From CATQHS01 sp963422655 (GTDB lineage Bacteria; Actinomycetota; Acidimicrobiia; Acidimicrobiales; Aldehydirespiratoraceae), in NCBI GenBank assembly GCA_963422655.1, contig OY730440.1, forward strand, positions 1,860,001 to 1,924,000: a stretch of DNA of 64,000 nucleotides, written 5' to 3'. A program made the position numbers and the translations under genes. Positions within the stretch are counted from its first letter, which is position 1; every line of letters begins with the position of its first letter. Of this stretch, positions 1 through 9,415 are shown in pieces. The notes under the pieces are model-generated. The model saw only the letters and a list, made by a program, of their open reading frames with translations. It made no database searches and was not told where the DNA came from.

Positions 1-1
1 C

Positions 2-1183
2 CTCGGCAACGGCATGGTGCACGGCCTGTGGCTGCGCGAAGGGCGAGCCGAGATGTATGCCCGTCGCTACATCGACACGCCCTATCACCGCGGTGACGTG
101 GCGCCGCAGGCCCCGCCTCAGGGGCCGGTCGCATTGGCCAACGTGTCGGCTGTATCGCATGCGGGCCGACTCCTCGCGCTCGGCGAGGTCGGTTTCCCTT
201 ACCAGTTGTCGCCCGAGGATCTCGCCACAATCGGACCCTTCGACTTCGACGGTGCTCTCACGACCAACATGACCGCTCATCCCAAGATCGACCCGGTCAG
301 CGGAGAGATGTGTTTCTTCGGTTACAGCCTGCTAGAACCGAAGGTGACCTATCACGTCGCCGATGTCGAAGGCCGCTTGGCGCGCAGCTTCGATGTCGAG
401 GTGTCGGCTCCACAGATGATGCACGACATGGCCATGACCAGCACCGATGCCATCTTCATGGACCTACCCGTGGACTTCGACATCGGCCTCGTCGCGGAAG
501 GTTTCCCCTACCGATGGAACCCGGATCGAGGAGCACGACTCGGCGTACTGGCCCGTGACGCCGATGCCGACACCACGGAATGGTTCGATATCGACCCCTG
601 CTACGTCTTTCACACCATCGGAGCCTGGCGCGAAGGCAATATCGTGACGCTGAATGCGGTGCGCTACCCGAAGCTCTGGTTGGAATCGTCCACAGAGGGA
701 TTTCCCGAGGCGTTTGCTTGGCAGTGGCGAATCGATACCGCCGCCAGGACCGTTCGAGAGACCCAACTCGATGATCGCCCGATCGAGTTTCCGACCATCA
801 ATACGCATGTGCTCGGATCGAGGTTTCGTTACAGCTACGCCACGTCACTCACCCCGAACTTCGCCTCCCCTCGGACCAGCGTCACCGTCAAGTACGACAA
901 CACCGTTGCTTCAGAGGCATTCGAGCATCCGGCGGGAGCCATCGCGGCTGAGCCGCGCTTTGTCGGTGACCCGGACCGATCTTCTGCTGAGGACGGTGGA
1001 TGGCTGCTCACCTTCCGGCACGACTTGGCCGACGAGCGGTCCGAGCTGATCGTGATGGACGCCCAGGACGTGGCGTCGGGACCAGTAGCGCGGGTCGTGA
1101 TCCCCCAGCGCATACCGTTCGGCTTCCACGGAATCTGGCACGACCCGAGCGGATTCCCCACTCTTGGCGCTGGAGCCGCCTAG
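2..1183 (+). CDS. Carotenoid oxygenase family protein, 5'-truncated by window edge
   Basis: This is an iron(II)-dependent carotenoid/stilbene cleavage dioxygenase of the RPE65/CCD family. The reading frame is open from base 2, with Gly-Asn-Gly immediately before Met-Val-His-Gly; in this family that motif lies near the N-terminus, so the true start is upstream of the window. Four histidines in family-like contexts would bind the iron: TAHPK (about residue 89 counted from the ATG at 14), MMHDM (137), VFHTIG (200) and GFHGIW (372). The C-terminus is normal. The substrate cannot be read from sequence; carotenoids, apocarotenoids and lignostilbenes are all possible. The next gene, a PPOX-type protein, starts about 60 bases later on the same strand and may be cotranscribed. 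Confidence 0.88.
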   Translation, partial: LGNGMVHGLWLREGRAEMYARRYIDTPYHRGDVAPQAPPQGPVALANVSAVSHAGRLLALGEVGFPYQLSPEDLATIGPFDFDGALTTNMTAHPKIDPVSGEMCFFGYSLLEPKVTYHVADVEGRLARSFDVEVSAPQMMHDMAMTSTDAIFMDLPVDFDIGLVAEGFPYRWNPDRGARLGVLARDADADTTEWFDIDPCYVFHTIGAWREGNIVTLNAVRYPKLWLESSTEGFPEAFAWQWRIDTAARTVRETQLDDRPIEFPTINTHVLGSRFRYSYATSLTPNFASPRTSVTVKYDNTVASEAFEHPAGAIAAEPRFVGDPDRSSAEDGGWLLTFRHDLADERSELIVMDAQDVASGPVARVVIPQRIPFGFHGIWHDPSGFPTLGAGAA

Positions 1184-1241
1184 ATTGGCCCGGAGCGCCG
1201 TCCTGATCGAGGATTGCCATCATCGTCAACGAGAACAAACC

Positions 1242-1607
1242 ATGAAGCAGTTCGAGTCCGAGAAGTATGTGAGTGTCAAGACCTTCAAGAAGTCCGGCGA
1301 AGGGGTCGCGGCGCCGGTGTGGATGACCGTCATCGACGATCGGCTCTTCTTCACGACACCGACGAGCAGCTTCAAGGTGGTCCGGATCCGCAACAATCCG
1401 AACGTCGAAGTCGCTGCCAGCGACGCCCGAGGTAACGTCCACAGCGAATGGGCGGCCGGAACGGCCCGAATTCTCGATGACGCCGAGTTCTCACCGGCTC
1501 GCAAGTCGGTCCACGAGAAGTACCGGTTCACATGGTGGATGTTCGGGCTCTACGTCCGAGTCAAACGATTGAAGCTCATCGGTATCGAAGTAACCGGCAA
1601 CCCCTGA
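1242..1607 (+). CDS. PPOX-class (F420/FMN-type) oxidoreductase
   Basis: A 121-residue split beta-barrel protein of the pyridoxamine-phosphate-oxidase-like superfamily, of the kind that uses F420 in Actinobacteria. Typical features are the opening MKQFESEKYVSV, the segment VWMTVIDDRLFFTTP, the RIRNNPNVEVA strand and the C-terminal LKLIGIEV. I chose the ATG at 1242, because upstream codons of the same frame overlap the carotenoid oxygenase end and do not look like this family. The substrate is unknown; these proteins reduce varied quinones, biliverdin or unsaturated substrates. F420 rather than FMN use is inferred from the actinobacterial context, not from a specific residue. Confidence 0.8.
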   Translation: MKQFESEKYVSVKTFKKSGEGVAAPVWMTVIDDRLFFTTPTSSFKVVRIRNNPNVEVAASDARGNVHSEWAAGTARILDDAEFSPARKSVHEKYRFTWWMFGLYVRVKRLKLIGIEVTGNP

Positions 1608-1687
1608 GATTGTTCGACTACAGGCAAACGGATCTGATCAGATCGAGAGGGCGTGGACCATCCGCCGCTACCGGCGAGTTCGGTCGT

Positions 1688-2620
1688 TTATGGTCCGGTT
1701 TGGCTAGAGCTGGGCAGGCCGTGGTGGGGCGGGACGTCGAGATTGCCGATGGCATCGGCGCGCCGATGGAGTAATTCGACGGTGTTGCCCAAGTCCAGCG
1801 TGATGACATAGCGCCGGGCCGCGGTCTCTTCGACGACGAAAGCGCCGAGGGCATCGAGGTCGGCCTCGGTGACATCACGCCCAGCCTTGTCGAGCATCTC
1901 CTTCATCTCGTCGAAGGTCATGCTCGAGCGGCCGGTGGCGGCGCCGACCCTCTGGAGATGCTCGGGCCGGTTACGGCTCGCCGTGAAGAGCCCGGTGCGC
2001 AAAAGGCCGCCGGACGGGTAGAACACCGACGCCCGGAGGTTGGTGCCTTCGCTCACCAGGTTGTGGTGCAGCGCCTCGGTGAAGCAACTGACCGCGGCCT
2101 TCGATGCGGCGTAGACCGAGGCGGTGGGCACGGGCGCAAAGCCTCCGTCGCCCGAGGAGGTGTTGACGATCTGGCCCGGTTCGCCGCTGTCGATCATGCG
2201 GGGAACCAGCTCGGATACGCAGATGGCGGTGCCGAACACGTTGACACCGAAACACCAGCGCCAGTCGTTGGGTTCCTGCTGCCACGGCTTTCCGCCGCCC
2301 CCGGAAGTGACGCCGGCGTTGTTGTAGAGCAAGTTGCACTTGCCGTGGGTGGCGTAGACGTGGTCGGCGAGCGCTTTCACCGAGGTCTCGTCACCGACGT
2401 CGGTCGGCCAGCCGCTGACCGGCCCGGCATGGCTCAGTTCCGCGACCGCAGCGCCGATCGCGTCCTGCTCGATATCGGCGATCACCACCGTGGCCCCTCT
2501 GGCCAGCAGGCCGCCGACGATGCCCTTGCCGATGCCGCCGGCACCGCCGGTGACCACCGCAACACAGTCGGAGATGTCGATCGGGGCGATGCCAGCCGGT
2601 TCCGGGCCGTGTTCGCTCAC
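1688..2620 (-). CDS. SDR family NAD(P)-dependent oxidoreductase
   Basis: A classical short-chain dehydrogenase/reductase of 310 residues. The cofactor motif TGGAGGIG is at residues 24-31, the NNAG motif near 100-103, a serine after IVNTS near 155, and the catalytic YAASK at 170-174. The GTG start at 2620 lies 5 bases after the amidohydrolase stop, so the two form one transcription unit; the longer upstream frame would run into the amidohydrolase and is not needed. The substrate is not identifiable. Pairing with an amidohydrolase_2 protein and a nearby Liv-type transporter suggests a catabolic unit for an imported small molecule (inference). Confidence 0.85.
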   Translation of the reverse strand: MSEHGPEPAGIAPIDISDCVAVVTGGAGGIGKGIVGGLLARGATVVIADIEQDAIGAAVAELSHAGPVSGWPTDVGDETSVKALADHVYATHGKCNLLYNNAGVTSGGGGKPWQQEPNDWRWCFGVNVFGTAICVSELVPRMIDSGEPGQIVNTSSGDGGFAPVPTASVYAASKAAVSCFTEALHHNLVSEGTNLRASVFYPSGGLLRTGLFTASRNRPEHLQRVGAATGRSSMTFDEMKEMLDKAGRDVTEADLDALGAFVVEETAARRYVITLDLGNTVELLHRRADAIGNLDVPPHHGLPSSSQTGP

Positions 2621-2624
2621 CCGA

Positions 2625-3914
2625 TCAGTCCTTCCACTCGATGTTGTAGTCGTCGAACCAGAAGCGGGCCTCACGGATGGCGTTGGGAGCGGTGCGCAGG
2701 TCGAGATCCTGGTTCAGTTGCTCAGGGGTGGGACCGATATCGGCCGCGATCTTGGTGAGACCGTCGAGATCGAGGTCGTAGCAGCGGACGGCGTTGAGGC
2801 CCAGGATCAGGCGGGTCTCCTCGACCGGGATCTGCTGGAAGTCGGTCTCGAGTCGCTCGACCGTATTGGGCCAGGATCCCTCGGGGTGCGGGTAGTCGGT
2901 CCCCCACATCAAGGCGTCGATGCCGTTGACGTAGCGGCGGCGCAGCTCGACCTTGCTCATGGTCGAAGCACCGATGAACACGTTGGTGCCGACGTACTCC
3001 GACGGCAGCTTCTCGATGAGGTTCTTGGTCTGGGATGCCATCTTCTTGACCTTCCAGTTGCGCCCACCGAAGACCGAGTCGGTTTTGAACAGCAAATCGC
3101 CGAGCCACCATGAGCCGCACTCGACCGGGGCGTACTTGAGGTTCGGGAACCGGTCGAACTTGCCCGAGAGCAGAAGCTGCCAGAGTGGACGGTGGGTCCA
3201 GAAGGCGACTTCGAGCATGAATTGAGCCATGTTGTTGTTGTAGGCCGGGGTGTCGGCCTCGCCGGAGTGGGTGTGCACGACCAGCCCGGTCTCGGCACAG
3301 GCGGCCCATACCGGGTCGTAGTGCTCGTGGCCGTACGACGGGTTGTCGTGCCACATGGTCGGGATCATGATTCCTTTGATGCCCGGTTTCCCGGCCAGCG
3401 CCTCGACCTCTCCGACCGATTCCTCCACGCCATGGGTGATCGGGACGAGCGCTACGCCGGCCCGGCGGGGCGGGTTGGTGGCGCAGAACTCCTCGAGCCA
3501 ACGGTTGTGGGCCCGGGCCCCGGCCCAGGCCAGCTTCGGGTCGGTGATCATGCCGGCCTGCAGACCGGCGCCGAAGGGCGGGGCCTCCATGCCGGTGACC
3601 GCGTCACCGTCGGCGAAGATGATCTCGCCGGCGACACCGTCGGCGTCGAGCGTCTTGTCTCGAATGGCCGGGTCGTATGCGCCTTTGAGTCCGATCTCGT
3701 TCTCTCGCTCCCATTGTTCGACGTATTCGCCGTTCATCTCTTCCACCATTGCCCGGTGCTGGTGGCGGGTTTGGAGCCATTCGTCGAATTCGGCGTGAAC
3801 CGACGATTCTAGGTACTCGCGGTAGTCCTCGACGAAGAGGCCGGCATGCGTGTCCGACGACACGATGATGTATGGGTTGTTGCTCTGATCGATGCCTTCG
3901 ACAGGGTTCGACAT
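2625..3914 (-). CDS. Amidohydrolase (amidohydrolase_2 family)
   Basis: A 429-residue TIM-barrel metal-dependent hydrolase or decarboxylase of the Amidohydro_2 type. Visible family signatures are the N-terminal metal site SSDTHAG (residues 19-25), the histidine-bearing VVHTHSG in the middle, and the C-terminal MWGTDYPHPEG, whose aspartate is the expected catalytic residue. The family contains 2-amino-3-carboxymuconate-semialdehyde decarboxylase-like enzymes and many uncharacterised actinobacterial members. The ATG at 3914 is preceded by a GGGAG ribosome-binding sequence. Upstream lies a doubled near-palindrome, so expression is probably controlled by a TetR-type repressor not encoded in this window. 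The SDR gene follows directly. Confidence 0.85.
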   Translation of the reverse strand: MSNPVEGIDQSNNPYIIVSSDTHAGLFVEDYREYLESSVHAEFDEWLQTRHQHRAMVEEMNGEYVEQWERENEIGLKGAYDPAIRDKTLDADGVAGEIIFADGDAVTGMEAPPFGAGLQAGMITDPKLAWAGARAHNRWLEEFCATNPPRRAGVALVPITHGVEESVGEVEALAGKPGIKGIMIPTMWHDNPSYGHEHYDPVWAACAETGLVVHTHSGEADTPAYNNNMAQFMLEVAFWTHRPLWQLLLSGKFDRFPNLKYAPVECGSWWLGDLLFKTDSVFGGRNWKVKKMASQTKNLIEKLPSEYVGTNVFIGASTMSKVELRRRYVNGIDALMWGTDYPHPEGSWPNTVERLETDFQQIPVEETRLILGLNAVRCYDLDLDGLTKIAADIGPTPEQLNQDLDLRTAPNAIREARFWFDDYNIEWKD

Positions 3915-3944
3915 GGTGGCTCCCTTATCGTGATAGGGGTGTTA

Positions 3945-3983
3945 CTTGAACACTGTTCTAGTGCTCCTTGCACAGTGTTCCAG
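3945..3983. promoter_or_regulatory. Doubled near-palindromic operator upstream of amidohydrolase-SDR
   Basis: Two 17-base near-palindromes, CTTGAACACTGTTCTAG at 3945-3961 and CTTGCACAGTGTTCCAG at 3967-3983, match at 14 of 17 positions and are spaced 22 bases apart, about two helical turns. Arms GAACACTGT and ACAGTGTTC also form a perfect 9-base inverted repeat. The position is 30-70 bases before the amidohydrolase ATG. The form fits a TetR-family dimer pair; the regulator is not identified. Confidence 0.5.
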
Positions 3984-4077
3984 AGGCCGTCCGTAGATGC
4001 AAGGCCTTGGGCAGGAGACACTCCTCGACGGCGGGCCGGGCTCGGTCGTGACGGTGCTATGTAGTCATTCGGAGTAG

Positions 4078-7000
4078 TCATTCGGAATCGAAGCCCATGT
4101 TGCTTCGTTCAATGGCTCGAGCGTCGGTGCCGAGATAACTGGCTATGACGGCGGGGTCGGTGCGGACCTCGTCGGGGCTGCCTTCGGCAATGATGGTTCC
4201 CGCCTCGAGGCAGTACACGCGATCGCTCACGGACAAGATGAGCCCCATATCGTGTTCGATGATCAGCATCGAGGTCCCGAGCTCGCGGTTGAGCTCGGTG
4301 AGGAGCGGGCCGACGGCTTCTGTTTCTCGCTGAGCGAGCCCTGCTGTCGGCTCGTCGAGGCAGAGAACCCGGGCGTCGAGGGCGAGGAGGCCGCAGAGCC
4401 CTACTATGCGCCGCGTACCGGTGGACAGCTCGCCGATGAAGTTGTCGGCGTAGGGGCCGAGCTTCAAGAAGTCGATCAGATCGTCGGCCCGAGCTCGCCG
4501 CTGCCGTTCGGTATAGCGCGCCGACGGCAGGAAAAGCAAAGTGGGGAGGAGGCGAGTGCGGCTTCGCGCTTCGAGTGCCACCTGGATCGTTTCTCGCACG
4601 GTCAGTTCCGGGAACAGCGTTGCTGCTTGGAAAGTACGTCCCAGTCCGGCTCGGGCCCGATCGGTGGGTTTGAGTCTCGAGATGTCGGCGCCGAGAAGAT
4701 GGACCGTGCCTCTGGAGTCGAGCAGGCCGCCGACCGCGTTCATCAGGGTCGACTTGCCGGCGCCGTTGGTGCCGATCAGCCCGACGACCTCGTTGCGGTG
4801 AACCGACAGATCCACGCCACGAAGAGCTTCGTTCCCACCGAAGTTGACACTGAGTCCGCTCGTTGCCAGGACCGTTTCGGGCCCGGCCGGCACAGCGGGC
4901 GTGACCGGGCGCTGGAACGTGGGGCGGGGCGGGTCCGGTTGGGTTGTGGGGCTGTGCCGGGCCCGGTACCACCTGAGCGCAGCAGAGTGGACGTTGTGCC
5001 CGACCTGGGCCAGTCCCCCGGGCAGGTACATGATGATGACCAGCAGCCCGATGCTGGACGTGAACAGCCCGATGAGGTCGTTGCCTTCGAAGAAGGCCGG
5101 CAACCCGACCACCCAAACCGACCCGAGTATGGATCCGAGCACCGAGCCGATGCCCCCGACGACCACGATGCCGACGAGCCTGAGCGAATCGTCGACGAGG
5201 AAGAACCTTTCGGTGTAGGGCACGGACTGTACGAGCCCGGCGAGAAGCCCTCCGCCCAGAGCCGCGATTGCTCCGGATAGCGCGAAAGCGATGAGTCGGG
5301 TCCGGACGGGGCTGACGGCGTAGGTAGCGGCGTTGTCGGCGTTGTCTCGCACCGCGATCGTGGTCCGGCCCACACCGCTGTCGCGGAGGCTCCAGAGCAC
5401 GCCGACGACAACGACCAGTACGGCCAGGCACAGGTAGTAGTAAGTACGTTGCGAGTCGAGGTCGAGGCCGAAGAACGTACCGCGTCGGAATGGCACCGAG
5501 GTGCGGTTACCGCCCGAGAGCACCGGGCGCCGGTAGAGGTACTGCTGGGCGGCGATCGCGAACACGAACGTTGCGATCGCGAGCATCGGGCCGCGTACCC
5601 GCAGCGCCGTGACACCGATCAGGGCTGCTATCGGAGCCGTGAGAACGGCCCCGATAGCGATGGCGACCAAGAACGGAGCCCCCCAGAGCCGTAAGTCGAT
5701 GCCCCATAGGTCGATGTTGATTCCACGGTGGAACCCAGCCGCGAGAAGCGCTCCGATGCCCGCAAAGCTCATCTGGGAGAGCGAGAGAAGCCCCGACCAG
5801 CCGGTGGTGACAGTGAGAGAGGCGGCGCAGATCGCGAAGCAGAAGATGCTCGCATACAGCAGGTGTCGGCTGGGGCGGGAGACCACGAGCGGCAGCAGTA
5901 CGGCCGCGAGCAGTGCTGCGCCGAGGAGTAGCGCAGTCAGGTGCCTGATCCACCAGATCTGGCCGGGATCTCGTAGAACAGGACGGATCTTCGGGACGAA
6001 CGAGAACGACTCCGAGTCGTGACGGACTTGGCCGCGAAACACGAGAACGCACACCACCGCCACCAGGATGAAGAAGTCGGTCAGGCCGGGCTGGTCGAAG
6101 AAGTTGAAACGAACGAGCGACTCGGTGATGCCGAGGGCGATGCCGACGATCACGCACCGCGGAAAGGAGACGAGGCCGGCCACGACCGCAACCACGAGGG
6201 CCCGGCCCAGGGTCAGCGGCCCGATGTTCGACAACCCTGCGACCGAGCCTCCGCCCGAGAGGGCGATCATCGACAGCGTCGAGAGAAGCCCGGCCGTGGC
6301 CCACACGAAAGTGGAGACTGCTCGGGGGTTCACGGCTGAGAGTTGAGCCAGATCCGGATCGTCCGAGGCGGCGGCGATGCTCTTACCGAACATGGTGCGG
6401 TTGAGCACTAAGCCGAGCGCGAGGGCGACTACCGGAACCATGACCAGAATGCTGAGCTGGGATCCCTGAACGCGGATGGTGCTAGCGGTAGTCGGCCCGG
6501 CTCGCAAGACGTACATCAGTACTGCTGCTAGCGCCATCGACGAGATAGTGACGACAACCCATGTTCGTGTCACCGACGAGTTGCGCAGTAGTCGCAACCG
6601 GACCCTGAGCCCGGCACTGGATCTGCGGGTGAGAACGTAGCCGAGCGCGAGGGCGCCAAATGGTGTGGCGCTCCCTACGACGAGTTGAGCCTCGGTGAGC
6701 TCGATTCCGCCGAGCACGCCGTCCCAAGTCTTTCCGATCGCAACCGGGTACCGATCAGCGGCCGCGTCGATTGCGGGCAGCAACTGTTGTAACGCGAGCG
6801 AGAGTTGGGCGACACCTACTGTTGCCACGACCAGAACGACCCGGGGGGCGTCGAATAGCCTTCGGATGACTGTCAAATCGATGATGGCCCCGTAGAGGAG
6901 ACCGACGCCCAGCGCGAGAACGACCGCGATCCAAAATGGGATGCGGTAGTTGAGTACCAGCAGGGCCAGAACATAACTGCCGAGGAGCCCCATGTTCCCG

Positions 7001-7116
7001 ACGGCGAAGTTGATGACCTTCGTCGATCGGTAGACGAGAACGAGCCCCATTGCCAGTAGCCCGTAGACGAGCCCGGTGATGATTCCGTTGAATACGAGCT
7101 GGGGTGTCAGCCACAT
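4078..7116 (-). CDS. Branched-chain amino acid/amide ABC transporter, fused permease-permease-ATPase (LivH-LivM-LivG)
   Basis: A 1012-residue fusion of the three Liv components that are normally separate. Residues 1 to about 375 are a LivH-type permease beginning with FNGIITGLVYGLLAMGLVLV; about 385-725 are a LivM-type permease with the conserved GWSGLLSLSQMSFAGIGA; about 755-1005 are a LivG-type ATPase. The ATPase has Walker A GTNGAGKST near 780, a variant signature LSTGT near 898 instead of LSGGQ, and Walker B VLCLDEP near 915. It would form the inner-membrane pore together with the separate LivF ATPase 7 bases upstream and the binding protein further upstream. The substrate is unknown; this HAAT family carries branched-chain amino acids, amides, urea and short organic acids. 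Fused Liv proteins occur in Actinobacteria. Confidence 0.9.
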   Translation of the reverse strand: MWLTPQLVFNGIITGLVYGLLAMGLVLVYRSTKVINFAVGNMGLLGSYVLALLVLNYRIPFWIAVVLALGVGLLYGAIIDLTVIRRLFDAPRVVLVVATVGVAQLSLALQQLLPAIDAAADRYPVAIGKTWDGVLGGIELTEAQLVVGSATPFGALALGYVLTRRSSAGLRVRLRLLRNSSVTRTWVVVTISSMALAAVLMYVLRAGPTTASTIRVQGSQLSILVMVPVVALALGLVLNRTMFGKSIAAASDDPDLAQLSAVNPRAVSTFVWATAGLLSTLSMIALSGGGSVAGLSNIGPLTLGRALVVAVVAGLVSFPRCVIVGIALGITESLVRFNFFDQPGLTDFFILVAVVCVLVFRGQVRHDSESFSFVPKIRPVLRDPGQIWWIRHLTALLLGAALLAAVLLPLVVSRPSRHLLYASIFCFAICAASLTVTTGWSGLLSLSQMSFAGIGALLAAGFHRGINIDLWGIDLRLWGAPFLVAIAIGAVLTAPIAALIGVTALRVRGPMLAIATFVFAIAAQQYLYRRPVLSGGNRTSVPFRRGTFFGLDLDSQRTYYYLCLAVLVVVVGVLWSLRDSGVGRTTIAVRDNADNAATYAVSPVRTRLIAFALSGAIAALGGGLLAGLVQSVPYTERFFLVDDSLRLVGIVVVGGIGSVLGSILGSVWVVGLPAFFEGNDLIGLFTSSIGLLVIIMYLPGGLAQVGHNVHSAALRWYRARHSPTTQPDPPRPTFQRPVTPAVPAGPETVLATSGLSVNFGGNEALRGVDLSVHRNEVVGLIGTNGAGKSTLMNAVGGLLDSRGTVHLLGADISRLKPTDRARAGLGRTFQAATLFPELTVRETIQVALEARSRTRLLPTLLFLPSARYTERQRRARADDLIDFLKLGPYADNFIGELSTGTRRIVGLCGLLALDARVLCLDEPTAGLAQRETEAVGPLLTELNRELGTSMLIIEHDMGLILSVSDRVYCLEAGTIIAEGSPDEVRTDPAVIASYLGTDARAIERSNMGFDSE

Positions 7117-7122
7117 GCGCCG

Positions 7123-7878
7123 TCACTGGCCCTGGTTCGAAAAGAAAACTGTACGGGCGAGGTCGTCACGGCCGGCGAGCTCGCTGGCGTCCCCCTCGAA
7201 CCGCAGCCGGCCTTTCTCGATGAAAACGGCGCGATCAGCGATGGCCAGCGCAAGGTTGACGGACTGCTCCACGATCACCATGGTCTGTCCCGCTTCCTTC
7301 AGAGTGTGGATAGAAGCGAGAAGTTCCTCGACGACTATGGGGGCGAGGCCGAGCGACAACTCATCGATCATCAAGATCTCAGGCTCGTGCATCAGCACCC
7401 GGGCCAGGGCCAGGATTTGCTGCTGGCCGCCGGACAGCTCACCGGCGAGGTCACCGAGCCGTGACTTCAGCACCGGGAACGCCTCCAGCGCGCCAGTGAT
7501 GCGTCGACTCACCTCGGACGGTGAACGACGGTACAGATAACCTGCGATTTCGAGATTGTCCTGCACCGTCATGGAGCGGAAGACTCCTCTGCCGCCGGGC
7601 AACATGTGGATCCCCATGGCTGCTCGCCGGTGGGCTCGAGCGGAGGTGATATCGACCCCACCGAGCCGAACCGATCCCCGCTGAGGACGTTCCAGCCCGG
7701 TGACAACTCTGAGGATTGTCGTCTTGCCGGCACCGTTGGCTCCCAACAGTGCCAGTGTCTCGCCTGCGGTCACATCGAAGCCGAGATCGAACAGAACTTG
7801 AAGGCGGCCGTAGGAGAAGTCGATGCCGCGCACGATCAGGGCTGTGCCGCTTCGGGTTGGTTCTTGCGGTTGGGGCAT
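7123..7878 (-). CDS. ABC transporter ATP-binding protein, LivF type
   Basis: Second ATPase of the Liv-type importer. It has Walker A GANGAGKT, the Q-loop region MLPGGRGVFRSMTV, signature LSGGQQQ and Walker B ILMIDELSLGLAP, with the switch region VIVEQSVNLAL. I prefer the ATG at 7878, preceded by a GGA-rich sequence; an in-frame TTG at 7902 would add 8 residues. It lies 7 bases before the fused permease-ATPase gene, so the two are cotranscribed and should assemble as a heterodimeric ATPase. The binding-protein gene precedes it by about 120 bases. Confidence 0.9.
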   Translation of the reverse strand: MPQPQEPTRSGTALIVRGIDFSYGRLQVLFDLGFDVTAGETLALLGANGAGKTTILRVVTGLERPQRGSVRLGGVDITSARAHRRAAMGIHMLPGGRGVFRSMTVQDNLEIAGYLYRRSPSEVSRRITGALEAFPVLKSRLGDLAGELSGGQQQILALARVLMHEPEILMIDELSLGLAPIVVEELLASIHTLKEAGQTMVIVEQSVNLALAIADRAVFIEKGRLRFEGDASELAGRDDLARTVFFSNQGQ

Positions 7879-7999
7879 CCCCGATCCGGGGCTAGCGGTC
7901 AAAGACGTTCACCCTGTCGGCGCGATAATAGGGCCACAAGACATGTATCCACACGACATGTAGGGGTCGCGACGCTCATGATGGGCTCTCATGATGGAC

Positions 8000-9415
8000 T
8001 CAGTCGAAGATGTCCACGAGTTCGGTCTTGGGCGTGAGACCTCCGGCTCCGACGTCAGGATCGAACTCTGCCAGACGGTACTGGTCGGTAACGTCCTGTT
8101 TCCCCGAACTTATCGATAGCTGGTCATGGCCCGGTAGTGAGAAGTCGTCGAAGGGAGCGGACGCCGCCGCATCCCAGATTGCGTCGTAGGTGAGATCAGG
8201 GCCGGCCGCTGAGGCGAGTGCTACGAACAGAGCAAGATCCCGGCAGTGGGTCAACACCGGGCTGAACGTGTCTTCATCGGTGTCGTTGAGCGTTTCGGGG
8301 TCGGCGACGGTGTAGCCGTCGATCCTCGACTCGACTACTCGGACGCACTCGGTCTGAAAGCTCTCGCTCGCGAACGTTTCGGCATCGGACTGGCTCTGCC
8401 AGGTGAGCGCACCCCGTGCGTAGGCGGCTTCTTGATCACGGATGCTGGCCAGGCCGGCACTGTCGTTGGCCCAGATCTTCATCCCGTCGAGGAGTCCGGT
8501 TGCACCGAGCCCTCGGATGATGGCGGCAGGGTTGCCGTTTGTCAGCACGGCAGTGGCTCCCTCGACGCGGATTCTCTCGGCGAGAACCGCCAACTCGGTG
8601 TCTTGAGCGGCAGGGTCGTTGTCGTTGGTTTCCATGACTGCGGACCCACTGACCTCGATCCCTCGTTCGGCGAGAGCGTCGAGCACCGCCTCTTCGTTCC
8701 CGGCGCTGGCCAAGTGTGAGGCGACGAATACGCTCTGGCCGCTGGTGAGCTCCTGATCGACCAAGAGATCGAGCAGGATCCCAGTGCTGCGGTCGGTGGC
8801 AGTCAAGAAGGTGAACCATGGCGCCACCGCGGCGCTGAACTCTTCGGGGCTGATCTCCCCGCCGACGAGCATGGTCTCGTTGAGTCCTACGATACAACTG
8901 TCTTCGGTTCCGGCCAAGGGCCCGAGAAAGCCCCCGAGAACTGCGAAGACTTCGTTGTCTTCGGTCAGCGCAGTACAGGCACGATTGGCGTCCACAGCCT
9001 GAATCGGGTCGTAGAACTCGAAAACCGGAACCACCGTTCGTCCATTTATCCCACCTCGTTCGTTGAGGTCGTCGATCAGTGCCTCGTAGACGGCGATCTG
9101 ATCATCCCAGCCGGCCGGATAGAAGCCCTGGCTCACGAGGTAGTCGAAGTCGAGGAGAGAAACGCCAACGGTGATCTGGGTGGGGGTCACTCCTCGTGCC
9201 GACGCGGTCAACGGCACTGTCCCGTCGGGGGTTTCGTTGCTGTCGAGTTCGCTCGGCTCGGTGGAATCCGGCTCGGTGTGGATCGGTGCCGAGTCGGTCA
9301 CCTGTACCGCCTCGGTCGGTTCGTCGCTGGAGCAAGCTCCCACCAAGAGACCGATGGCAGCTATGATTGCGGCCGTCGTTCCACCCTTTCCATGGTGGAA
9401 CGTGAGTCGAGTCAT
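8000..9415 (-). CDS. Lipoprotein substrate-binding protein of the Liv-type transporter
   Basis: A 471-residue extracellular solute-binding protein of the periplasmic-binding-protein type 6 fold, anchored as a lipoprotein. The N-terminus has a hydrophobic stretch ending in the lipobox LLVGAC followed by SSDE, so processing should occur at the cysteine. The family-typical opening of the mature domain is GVTPTQITVGVSLLDFDYL. The start is the ATG at 9415, preceded by AGGGGGAAACACC; the frame is open for 60 codons further but lacks a signal sequence there. It is transcribed ahead of LivF and the fused permease-ATPase, and divergently from the FAD oxidoreductase. The bound ligand is not predictable. 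Confidence 0.85.
   Translation of the reverse strand: MTRLTFHHGKGGTTAAIIAAIGLLVGACSSDEPTEAVQVTDSAPIHTEPDSTEPSELDSNETPDGTVPLTASARGVTPTQITVGVSLLDFDYLVSQGFYPAGWDDQIAVYEALIDDLNERGGINGRTVVPVFEFYDPIQAVDANRACTALTEDNEVFAVLGGFLGPLAGTEDSCIVGLNETMLVGGEISPEEFSAAVAPWFTFLTATDRSTGILLDLLVDQELTSGQSVFVASHLASAGNEEAVLDALAERGIEVSGSAVMETNDNDPAAQDTELAVLAERIRVEGATAVLTNGNPAAIIRGLGATGLLDGMKIWANDSAGLASIRDQEAAYARGALTWQSQSDAETFASESFQTECVRVVESRIDGYTVADPETLNDTDEDTFSPVLTHCRDLALFVALASAAGPDLTYDAIWDAAASAPFDDFSLPGHDQLSISSGKQDVTDQYRLAEFDPDVGAGGLTPKTELVDIFD

Noticed and set aside
1958..2758. Long plus-strand open frame opposite the SDR gene
   Set aside because: It is an antisense shadow of GC-rich coding DNA; the minus strand carries complete SDR motifs and the plus frame has no recognisable domain.
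7920..7998. Repeated GACATGTA and TCATGATGG words between livF and the binding-protein gene
   Set aside because: Short words in a spacer; no symmetrical operator or terminator could be supported.
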